Shown: in pieces, positions 55,842 to 64,000 of the stretch | Position numbering within the stretch: position 1 is the stretch's first letter | Layout of the letters: every line of letters begins with the position of its first letter | Source: Ipomoea triloba | Lineage: Eukaryota; Streptophyta; Magnoliopsida; Solanales; Convolvulaceae | Assembly: GCF_003576645.1 (NCBI RefSeq) | Contig: NC_044925.1 | Location: forward strand, 12,639,045-12,703,044 | DNA: 64,000 nt | Direction: 5' to 3' | Made by a program: the position numbers and the translations under genes | Notes under the pieces: model-generated | What the model saw: only the letters and a program-made list of their open reading frames with translations | Database searches by the model: none | Told to the model about the DNA's origin: nothing

Positions 55842-56284
55842 TTATACGGCACACCAAGAAAGTCACATATTCCTATTTCCAGTACACCCAATACAATGTG
55901 TGCGTATGGCTGTCGATTTCAAATCAAACTAATACATTTCGTAGTCACTGCTGAGTTTATTATAATCAAACTAATACATTTCGTAGTCACTGCTGAGTTT
56001 ATTATATTATTACTTTATAATGTAAAAATTCAATAATTAACCATCATTTATATTCATATTACATCCAATACCATCAACAAACTACAAGTATATATACAAA
56101 TCCAAGTAAAATTATAATTTACATGAAACATTAATCAATTCTCATCAATAATCACGATAATGTCAAAGATTATGATTTACAAATTTCATTTGTTTCGATC
56201 CTGAGATATAAAATTGACTATCATAGTTACAAAAAGTAATTAGCGTTCAACATGACATTAATCTCAATTCTAAAATCAAATATT

Positions 56285-56500
56285 AAATCATATTTTTTAA
56301 GGTTATTTTTTTTATTCACATATTTCAAAAAATATTTTTTAAGGTTATTTTTTTTATTCACATATTTCAAAAAATATTTTTAATAGGTGTTTTTATTAAT
56401 TGCATATTTCAAAAAATATTTTTAATAGGTGTTTTTATTAATTGTATCTTCAGTAAAATATTTTTAATAGGTGTTTTTATTAATTGTATCTTCAGTTATA
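56285..56500 (+). repeat. Stepwise overlapping duplications in the unit spacer
   Basis: TATTTCAAAAAATATTTTT with growing right extensions (AATAGGTGTTTTTATTAATT, then GTATCTTCAGT, then TATAAATATC) is written four times. Each copy begins inside the previous one. Confidence 0.85.
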
Positions 56501-56871
56501 AATATCAAACGTCATTATATAATCAAACTTATAAATCAACATAGGTCTTTCGTAAAAAAAAGCTTTATTTAATAATAGTAACACATCTTAGCATCTTAAC
56601 ATAACAATAATCATTATAATATATAGACCGTGCATCGCACGGGTATCATGATAGTAATAGTAACAAAGGTTGTTTGTTGGTGAATCATGAATGTTTATTT
56701 GGGTGTGTAGCTTGAGCATTACGGAGTTTGGTAGTGTAACTTAACTAGATGTCCTGGACGTAGAGAAAAGTGAAAGAACCTATTAAAATTAACATCAAAC
56801 GATTTTGGGCTTCTTATTTCGCTTTAATCTATATGCACTAAAAGACTACTCAATGAAAGATGTTATTAGCA

Positions 56872-57016
56872 CAGACTTTAGCTCGTAATTTGAGTTGAAA
56901 TCCTTGGGATTTGAGTTGAAATCCTTGGTTAGCTTGGTTGGTAGAGCCAGAGGATTGTAGTTGGAGTATTTTGGGTTGAAATCCTTCGTTCGCTGGTTCA
57001 AATCCGGCAGGTCGGA
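56872..57016 (+). pseudogene. Rearranged tRNA-Tyr pseudogene
   Basis: The 5' acceptor and half D-arm (CAGACTTTAGCTCG) jump to intron/exon-2 pieces, with GATTTGAGTTGAAATCCTTG repeated. Then AGAGGATTGTAG, intron and exon 2 follow, with T-loop TTCAAAT. Confidence 0.8.
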
Positions 57017-57079
57017 TTACTAATGTTCTGTTTGATTGAGCTTTGCTTTGTTTTCCAATAAAGAGCTTAAAGGAAAATA

Positions 57080-57151
57080 CTCTGTTGCCGGGGATCGAAC
57101 CCAGGTCTCTCGTGTGACAGGCGAGGATACTCACCACTATACTACAACGAC
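57080..57151 (-). pseudogene. tRNA-Asp-like gene (GTC), three lost pairs
   Basis: Pairs 1-72, 3-70 and 31-39 are broken. D-arm, T-loop and anticodon remain. Confidence 0.75.
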
Positions 57152-58003
57152 TTGTGCGGCACACCAAGAAAGTCACATATTCCTGTTTCCAGTAGACCCA
57201 ATACAATGTGTGCGTGTGGCTGTCGATTTCAAATCAAACTAATACATGTCGTAGTCACTGCTGAGTTTATTATATTATTACTTTATAATGTAAAAATTCA
57301 ATAATTAACCATCATTTATATTCATATTTACATCCAATTACATCAACAAACTACAAGTATATATACAAATCCAAGTAAAATTATAATTTACATGAAACAT
57401 TAATCAATTCTCATCAATAATCACGGTAATGTCAAAGATTATGATTTATAAATTTCATTTGTTTCGATCTTGAGATATAAAATTGACTACCATAGCTACA
57501 AAAAGTAATTAGCGTTAAACATGACATTAATCTCAATTCTAAAATCAAATATTAACTCATATTTTTAAGGTTATTTTTTGTTTTCACGTATTTCACAAAA
57601 TATTTTTAATAGGTGTTTTTATTAATTGTATCTTCAGTTATAAATATCAAATGTCATTATATAATCAAACTTATAAATCAACATAGGTCTTTCATAAAAA
57701 AAAGCTTTATTTAATAATAGTAACACATCTTAGCATCTTAACATAACAATAATCATTATAATATATAGACCGGGCATCGCACGGGTATAATGATAGTAAT
57801 AATAACAAAGGTTGTTTGTTGGTGAATTATGAATGTTTATTTGGGTGTGTAGCTTGAGCATTACGGAGTTTGGTAGTGTAACTTAACTAGATCTCCTGGA
57901 CGTAGAGAAAAGTGGAAGAACCTATTAAAATTAAACGATTCTGGGCTTGTTTTGTTTGATTGAGCTTTGCTTTGTTTTCCTGTAAAGAGCTTAATGGAAA
58001 AGA

Positions 58004-58029
58004 CTCCGTTGCCGGGGATCGAACCTAGG
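58004..58029 (-). pseudogene. tRNA-Asp 3' remnant cut at a duplication breakpoint
   Basis: The 3' acceptor strand and T-arm (GGATCGAACCTAGG on the plus strand) end abruptly and the sequence continues as AAAAACTATTATTAGCATCG, the flank of the next tRNA-Tyr. This is the left breakpoint of the duplicated block that carries 58241-61705. Confidence 0.85.
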
Positions 58030-58047
58030 AAAAAACTATTATTAGCA

Positions 58048-58140
58048 TCGACTTTAGCTCCGTTGGTAGCGCGGAGGAGTATAGTTGGAGTAATTTGAGT
58101 TGAAATCCTTAGGTCGCTGGTTCGAATTCGGCAGGTCGGA
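58048..58140 (+). pseudogene. tRNA-Tyr-like gene, duplicate of 29856
   Basis: 93 nt with the same GGAGTATAG anticodon region and CTCCGTTGGTAGCG D-arm as 29856, and T-loop TTCGAAT. It confirms the segmental duplication. Confidence 0.8.
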
Positions 58141-58696
58141 TTACTAATGTTTTGTTTGATTAAGCTTTGCTTAGTTTTCCTATAAAAAGCTTAAAGGAAA
58201 AAACGCCCCGGCTCGGCTTGAGCATTACGGAGTTAGGTAGTGTAACACCCCAGCTTGGCTTACCGTACATCCGGAGTAGTTACCGTCACACATAGAGTGA
58301 ATTCTATCATCCCTTGACAAACTCCACTCTAGGTGCACAGGCTAAAAGGGAACTCTGCTTTACAACAACTACCACCCAACATATTCATATATATATATAT
58401 ACATATCTCAGCTAACTAGGGTTAGCTAAGCTGCACATACATAGCAACATATATATACATAGATCTGCCCATTGGGCCAAAAATACAAGTTTATATCTCA
58501 GCTGACTAGGGTTAGCTAAGCTGCACATACATAGCAACATATATATACATAGATCTGCCCATTGGTCCAAAAATACAAGTTTCGGTTTGTTCACGACCCT
58601 ACTGATCAGGTTTAGAAACCACTATGGCTACAAAAAGGAACATTTACACAAAAGAGCTACCCATGGCGTTTCTTAAGGGTACATCACCTATTCTAT

Positions 58697-59125
58697 CTAA
58701 CGGTACACTGGACCAGTGTACGTGCCCAACACCACATGCCATTCACCCTCGAAACATGTAAGGTGGTCCAAAAAGCGACACGTGACATTCTCCATGGACC
58801 ACTCGGCCCATGTCTCCGGAGGACTTGGGTCCCAGAGGTAGGGGTAGTGAACGATGAACTCTAGGGGATTACTTCCCTTTAACACTTCAATAGGATAAAA
58901 GCCGAAACGAGCTTGGACTTCGTTAGAGTAATTAGCTAGATCATCAGGGACAGGAGAACTATCTGAAACAAGAGAGGTAACTGGAACAGGAGCAGCATAA
59001 CCAAGTGCACAAGGGTCGGCAGCCACCATGAACTGTACATACATGTCATAAACCATCCCTCGACACACATACACCGGCGAACCCTTGGAGTTCACCGGGC
59101 TACATGAACCCACACTAGATGACAT
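58697..59125 (-). CDS. Uncharacterised conserved ORF inside family B LTR, 142 aa (duplicate)
   Basis: This is the duplicate of the 30439 ORF, still open over 142 codons, with a handful of amino-acid changes (MVAADPCALGY for MEVADPCAPGY, ANYSNEV for ANYSDEV, TCFEGEWHVVLG for TWFEGEWHAVWG). The VVLG form agrees with the 45277 copy, so the 30439 copy carries the derived change there. No domain recognised. Confidence 0.45.
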   Translation of the reverse strand: MSSSVGSCSPVNSKGSPVYVCRGMVYDMYVQFMVAADPCALGYAAPVPVTSLVSDSSPVPDDLANYSNEVQARFGFYPIEVLKGSNPLEFIVHYPYLWDPSPPETWAEWSMENVTCRFLDHLTCFEGEWHVVLGTYTGPVYR

Positions 59126-60390
59126 CTGTTATTTTACACAACGAAGTGTAGTTAGAACGACGGCTAAGTAAGGAAATCCATGGGGTCACTCAAAACTAAA
59201 CAAAGGTTTTGCAATATAGACATTGGAAAGCTTTATAACTTTACCCATTGGTTGAGACCCTACCTGCAAACAAGTTATCAACTGTGGCTTGTACAAGTAG
59301 TGAATATGAATTGAAACAACATTATGAAATCCCATCCCTCTTCGACGAGGTCTCGTAATAATCCTTTACTCACTAAGGAATTCATTACTTGACACGTCAT
59401 AATCGTGTAAGATTAGAATTTTAGTCTTTCCAGACTAGTTTTTTCAACCTTTCATCGCAAGTAATTTCCACCAGATTTCATCTTAAGGAGAGAGTGTTCA
59501 TCAGTACGCTTTGGTGCTCAAATATTCATTACATCTTTCTTTAGCTTAGTTACAGAGTAACTATATTCTCATATTCAAGTTTCACTTAGTTTCTTCTTAG
59601 AAAGCGTGAGGCCTTTGGAGTTTCCTCCTCCTTCCTTTTATTTTGACCACTTGGATCTTGACTCGGGTTCAGTGGTCATCCCCTGGTCTAACACGGATCC
59701 CCTGGACTTATAGGATCGTTAGAATGATTCCTAGCTGGCCTAACTAGGTTCATTAAAATGACACCTACCCGAACTTTATTGGAGTAACTATACTTTAAGT
59801 GTGCACACCCCGATAGGATTACCTCATCCTATGAGTTATACAATACTCGGCGAATAGACTTCACCCATAAGTATGAATGGATCATACAACATAACAACCA
59901 CTGGGAAATGGTACTTTCAGCCACACTTTATCCCGTTGGCTAATCAAGGTCCTTCTCAACTTACTAGAAACTAAGGTTTTTAAAGACATTTATTCTTTCT
60001 TTCATTCCTTGAATCAATTAGCAATTTTAGATATACATTATGCTCAAGTCCAATACTTGAAGCCGGTTAACACTTTAACCAATGTCAAGAGTTTCCTTTC
60101 TTATGAAACTTTGATAGTACATTAATTACCATCCAACGTGGTAATTAAGTGTAACTATCATGAATTTTCCAGTATCACATTTCATACGTACGTAACATAC
60201 AACATATATATATATATATATAACATAACACCTCACAACATTTATATATATACGTACGGCACATATACCATATATATAATATAACCTCTTCACAATATAT
60301 ATATATATATATTACACACAGCTGTACATATAATCATGTATATAATATAACACTTTCCTGGTGCATATATATATTTTTCCTACATAAGCA

Positions 60391-60430
<40 letters not shown>

Positions 60431-61008
60431 ACGTACAAAACACTCATACCGTGAATATATGTACATACTTACAAAATAAACATTCATATAACCTATGTAT
60501 GCATACATTATCTACGAACATGTATACAACAAATTCCGAAGTCCATAGAGTGGTTACATATGTTTAGTACGAAATCCTCAAGATTGACACATAAATTCCA
60601 ACATAGAACTCCTAATTTCATAATTCAACTTATCAATTGTCTAATTTCAAGTGACAATAACCGACTTAAGGGATTCCTTACCTCACAAGTGTGTAATATC
60701 ACCGTAAAAGTAGTCTTGAACCTTTATCCCCAATTTTCACCGAAAAACCCTAGGTAGAATACACCACCATAACAACATATTTAAGAAATCTTTACCTACA
60801 ATCAAGTTCTAGGGAAGAAATCAAGACTTTTTAACCGAATAAAATTAGAATTTTACCGAAGGATGATCAACTTTGTGTAGAAGCTTGGCTATAGAAGTTG
60901 TTGCTCAAGGTTGAAGATGAAGTTCTCCTCTCCCTCTTTTCCTTCTTAAAATTTCGGCCAAGGGGTGGAAATGGAAGACAAACCCAATAAAATATACTCT
61001 TTTAATAT

Positions 61009-61215
61009 GGAAATGGAAGACAAACCCAATAAAATATACTCTTTTAATATTTTAATAAGGGTATGTGGCTAATTAAAGTACTCTTTTAATATTTTAATAA
61101 GGGTATGTGGCTAATTAAAGTGACCTTTTAATATTTTAATAAGGGTATGTGGCTAATTAAAGTGACACTTGTCAATTTTAATAAGGGTATGTGGCTAATT
61201 AAAGTGACACTTGTC
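61009..61215 (+). repeat. Stepwise overlapping duplications inside the LTR
   Basis: Copy 1 (32700-32800) has this region once. Here GGAAATGGAAGACAAACCCA to TTTTAATAT restarts, then ACTCTTTTAATATTTTAATA, CTTTTAATATTTTAATAAGG and AATAAGGGTATGTGGCTAAT restart in turn, each reaching further right. Confidence 0.9.
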
Positions 61216-61810
61216 AATTTCTTGTGGTAGATCATGGAAAAATATCTTTGGCTTGCCAGTTATGGGTTAAACATATATAGTTACGGTAGAAAATAATTTA
61301 TTTAAGAATGATTTCGAAACCAAAATTATTCCGAACTTGATCCTATCATTAAATCCTAAAATCGGACAATTTTCGGTACATCACGAAATACAACGATACT
61401 AAGGTTGTAATAAATTTTCACTCTCATGGGTTAATCTAATTTAAACTTAACTAAGTAGTAAGTTCATGGTTAATGGTATAGTGCATACAGTCCACTTCCT
61501 AGGGCAATCTAAACTGAACACATGTTCCTAAAATTTTTACAGTTCGTGACCGGCACGTATGTTCGTAGCTTATTATCAACAATTCTAACTCGCAAAATCG
61601 TCTTGAAATATCTACTGAACATAACCCATGTATGTCAATGCCTAAATTTTTTATTTTTTATTTTTTTTTGAACACTAGACTTTTTGGAATGAGTGAAGGG
61701 TTACAGGTAATGTAACTTAACTAGATGTCCTGCAAGTAGAGAAAAGTGGAAGAACCTATTAAAATTAACTTCAAACAGAATATGCACTAAGAGACTACTC
61801 AATAAAAGCA

Positions 61811-61854
61811 GGGACTATAGTTGGAGTAATTTGAGTTGAAATCCTTAGGTCGGA
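61811..61854 (+). pseudogene. tRNA-Tyr fragment, duplicate of 33451
   Basis: GGGACTATAG, intron and ATCCTTAGG run straight into TCGGATTAC, as at 33451-33494. Confidence 0.8.
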
Positions 61855-61917
61855 TTACTAATGTTTTATTTGATTAAGCTTCGCTTTGTTTTCCTATAAA
61901 GAGCTTAAAGGAAAAGA

Positions 61918-61989
61918 CACCGTTGCCAAGGATCGAACCCGAGTCTCCCGCGTGACAAGCGGGGATACTCACCACTATACTACAACGAC
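61918..61989 (-). tRNA. tRNA-Asp(GTC)-like gene, foldable
   Basis: Anticodon stem CCCGC/GCGGG (consensus), loop TTGTCAC, T-stem TCGGG/CTTGG (wobbles), T-loop TTCGATC, acceptor end G1-T72 wobble. All stems pair. Sister of 33558. One of the best candidates for expression. Confidence 0.65.
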
Positions 61990-62853
61990 TTGTGCAGCAC
62001 TCCAAGAGAGTCACATATTCCTGTTTCCAATAGATCCAATACAATGTGTGCGTGTGGCTGTCGATTTCAAATCAAACTAATACATGTCGTAGTCACTGCT
62101 GAGTTTATTATATTATTACTTTATAATGTAAAAAGTCAATAATTAACCATCATTTATACTCATATTTACATCCAATACCATTAACAAACTACAAGTATAT
62201 ATACAAATCCAAGTAAAATTATACTTTACATGAAACATTAATCAATTCTCACGAATAATCACGATAATGTCAAAGATTATGATTTACAAATTTCATTTGT
62301 TTCGATCTTGAGATATAAAATTGACTACCATAGCTACTAAAAGTAATTAGCGTTCAACATGACATTAATTTCAATTCTAAAATCAAATATAAACTCATAT
62401 TTTTAAGGTTATTTTTTGTATTCACATATTTCAAAAAATATTTTTAATAGCTGTTTTTATTAATTGTATCTTCAGTTATAAATATCAAATGTCATTATAT
62501 AATCAAACTTATAAATCAACATAGGTCTTTCATAAAAAAAAAAAAAAGCTTTATTTAATAATAGTAACACATCTTAGCATCTTAACATAACAATAATCAT
62601 TTTAATATATAGACCGTGCATCGCACGGGTATCATGATAGTAATAATAACAAAGGTTGTTGGTGAATCATGAATGTTTATTTGGGTGTGTAGCTTGAGCA
62701 TTACGGAGTTTGGTAGTGTAACTTAACTAGATGTCCTACAAGTAGAGAAAAGTGGAAGAACATATTAAAATTAACTTCAAACGATTCTGGGCTTCTTGTT
62801 TCGCTTTAATGCATATGCAGTAAGAGACTACTCAATGAAAGTTATTATTAGCA

Positions 62854-62946
62854 CCGACTTTAGCTCAATTGGTAGAGCGGAGGGCTGTAGTTGGAGTAAT
62901 TTGAGTTGAATTCCTTAGGTCGCTGGTTTGAATCTGGCAGGTCGGA
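62854..62946 (+). tRNA. tRNA-Tyr(GTA)-like gene with intron
   Basis: 93 nt, acceptor CCGACTT/AGGTCGG, D-arm GCTC/GAGC, anticodon GTA, consensus 20-nt intron. Flaws: T-loop TTTGAAT (C56 lost), position 38 T, a few wobbles in the T and anticodon stems. Converges with 63010. Probably silent. Confidence 0.5.
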
Positions 62947-63009
62947 TTACTAATGTTTTATTTGATCAAGCTTTGCTTTGTTTTCCTATAAAGAGCTTAA
63001 AAGAAAAGA

Positions 63010-63081
63010 CCCCGTTGCTGGGGATCGAACCTGGGTCTCTCGCGTGACAGGCGAGGATACTCTCAACTATACTACAACGAC
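63010..63081 (-). pseudogene. tRNA-Asp-like gene (GTC), G72/T18 subfamily
   Basis: Acceptor pair 1-72 is G-G, the D-loop is AGTTGAGA, and T-stem pairs 50-64 and 51-63 are lost. Anticodon stem and T-loop remain. Confidence 0.75.
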
Positions 63082-63916
63082 TTGTGCGGCACTCCAAGAA
63101 AGTCACATATTCCTGTTTCCAGTAGACCCAATACAATGTGTGCGTGTGGCTGTCGATTTCAAATCAAACTAATACATGTCGTAGTCACTGCTGAGTTTAT
63201 TATATTATTACTTTATAATGTAAAAAGTCAATAATTAACCATCATTTATACTCATATTTACATCCAATACCATTAACAAACTACAAGTATATATACAAAT
63301 CCAAGTAAAATTATACTTTACATGAAACATTAATCAATTCTCACGAATAATCACGATAATGTCAAAGATTATGATTTACAAATTTCATTTGTTTCGATCT
63401 TGAGATATAAAATTGACTACCATAGCTACAAAAAGTAATTAGCGTTCAACATGACATTAATCTCAATTCTAAAATCAAATATAAACTCATATTTTTAAGG
63501 TTATTTTTTGTATTCGCATATTTCAAAAAATATTTTTAATAGGTGTTTTTATTAATTGTATCTTCAATTATAAATATCAAATGCCATTATATAATCAAAC
63601 TTATAAATCAACATAGGTCTTTCATAAAAAAAAAAGCTTTATTTAATAATAGTAACACATCTTAGCATCTTAACATAACAATAATCATTATAATATATAG
63701 ATCGTGCATCGCACGGGTATCATGATAGTAATAATAACAAAGGTTGTTTGTTGGTGAATCATGAATGTTTATTTGGGTGTGTAGCTTGAGCATTACGGAG
63801 TTTGGTAGTGTAACTTAACCAAATGTCCTGGACGTAGAGAAAAGTGGAAGAACCAAATTCGCTTTAATCCATATGCACTAAGAGCTAAGAGACTACTCAA
63901 TGAAAGATAGATATTA

Positions 63917-64000
63917 TTAGCACTGAGCTTGTTGGTAGAGCGGAGTATTAGCACTGAGCTTGTTGGTAGAGCGGAGGATTGTAAAGATATTATTAGCACT
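63917..64000 (+). pseudogene. tRNA-Tyr 5' fragments, repeated, at the window edge
   Basis: TTAGCACTGAGCTTGTTGGT, AGAGCGGAG occurs twice, then GGATTGTAAAGATATTATTA. These are 5'-half stubs with the D-arm shortened, in a stepwise duplication that runs to the edge. Confidence 0.75.

Larger units (their letters stand above)
58241..61705 (-). mobile_element. Solo LTR, Ty3/gypsy-like, family B copy 3 (segmental duplicate of copy 1)
   Basis: The ends are TGTAACACCCC and GGGTTACA; flanks are GGTAG (58236-58240) and GGTAA (61706-61710), the same site as copy 1. Sequence and flanking tRNA relics match 29840-33700 closely, so it was copied with the surrounding unit. Differences: about 100 bp duplicated at 58387-58590, shorter (TA)n, and stepwise duplications at 61009-61215. 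Confidence 0.85.
17137..64000. repeat. Tandem array of a ~1.09-kb tRNA-Tyr/tRNA-Asp unit
   Basis: The unit order is: spacer ending CAATGAAAGCTATTATTAGCA, a tRNA-Tyr-like gene (plus), about 63 bp with TTTT tracts, a tRNA-Asp-like gene (minus), then about 800 bp of AT-rich spacer holding ACATGAAACATTAATCAA, GTTTCGATCTTGAGATATAA, GTAATTAGCGTTCAACATG, AAGCTTTATTTAATAATAGT, a CCGTGCATCGCACGG hairpin and GAGCATTACGGAGTTTGGTA. Distances between the Asp copies at 38501, 39592, 40683 and 41774 are each 1091 bp, and 61918 to 63010 is 1092. Other spacings differ through transposon insertions, internal duplications and deletions. The first unit starts about 17137; the array continues past the right edge. 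Convergent Pol III genes are the only gene-like content. Most copies are pseudogenes. Confidence 0.95.

Noticed and set aside
42772..57206. Minus-strand frames of 79-119 codons with CRTSRCSIVVSI and NSNYSNY repeats
   Set aside because: They read through the sense strand of tRNA-Asp into the rearranged tRNA-Tyr region; no start context, no family resemblance.
58412..58594. 60-codon minus-strand frame with an internal repeat
   Set aside because: The repeat comes from a duplication of about 100 bp of non-coding LTR sequence not present in the sister copy.
26122..63172. Recurring plus-strand frames of about 64-68 codons containing GDRTRVSRVTG and HHYTTTTC (e.g. 26122, 33526, 37190, 40651, 62978)
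   Set aside because: They are antisense readings of the tRNA-Asp genes and their flanks, conserved only because the tRNA is; similar sequences are a known source of false plant proteins.

Overview
The window is nuclear DNA from a land plant, most likely a eudicot. It is AT-rich, carries plant-type transposons (single-ORF LINE, Helitrons with CTAG ends, MULEs, hAT-like ends, long solo LTRs), captured PPR and DUF4057 gene fragments, and tRNA-Tyr genes with the intron position typical of plants. No intact ordinary protein-coding host gene is visible. The species cannot be named from the sequence.

Bases 1-17136 are layered transposon debris. They hold the open 5' part of a LINE ORF2 running off the left edge (1-1130, minus), a MULE nested in a MULE (1771-2571), a decayed Helitron (2627-7069) with an internal minisatellite, and a hAT-like element (7413-13570). 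Nested in the hAT-like element are a Pack-MULE with a DUF4057 fragment, a long-inverted-repeat element with a PPR fragment, and a third inverted-repeat element split by a solo LTR. A second solo LTR (14537-16823) and a small foldback element (16847-17130) follow.

From about 17137 to the right edge (about 47 kb, continuing outside) the window is one tandem array of a unit of about 1,091 bp. Each full unit carries a tRNA-Tyr-like gene (plus strand, 93 nt with a 20-nt intron) facing a tRNA-Asp-like gene (minus strand, 72 nt) about 60 bp away. An AT-rich spacer of about 800 bp with a GC-rich Helitron-like hairpin follows. I count 25 Asp-derived and about 24 Tyr-derived copies. A few Asp copies still fold as complete cloverleaves; most Tyr copies have lost T-loop C56. 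Much of the decay is CpG to TpG/CpA, as expected if the array is cytosine-methylated and silent. Some copies have changed anticodons.

The array has been a transposon target: Helitrons at 17424-20003 (itself hit by a sibling Helitron at 17902-19459) and 34742-36288, a TGTTAG...CAACA solo LTR at 20979-22941, an LTR-like fragment at 24739-25586, and TGTAACACCCC...TTACA solo LTRs at 30049-33270, 44945-49809 and 58241-61705. The 30049 and 58241 elements are one insertion copied by a segmental duplication of about 4 kb. These LTRs contain an ORF whose C-terminal part looks constrained. The array also shows many stepwise overlapping duplications and one N next to a near-exact 1.5-kb duplication; some of these may be assembly faults.
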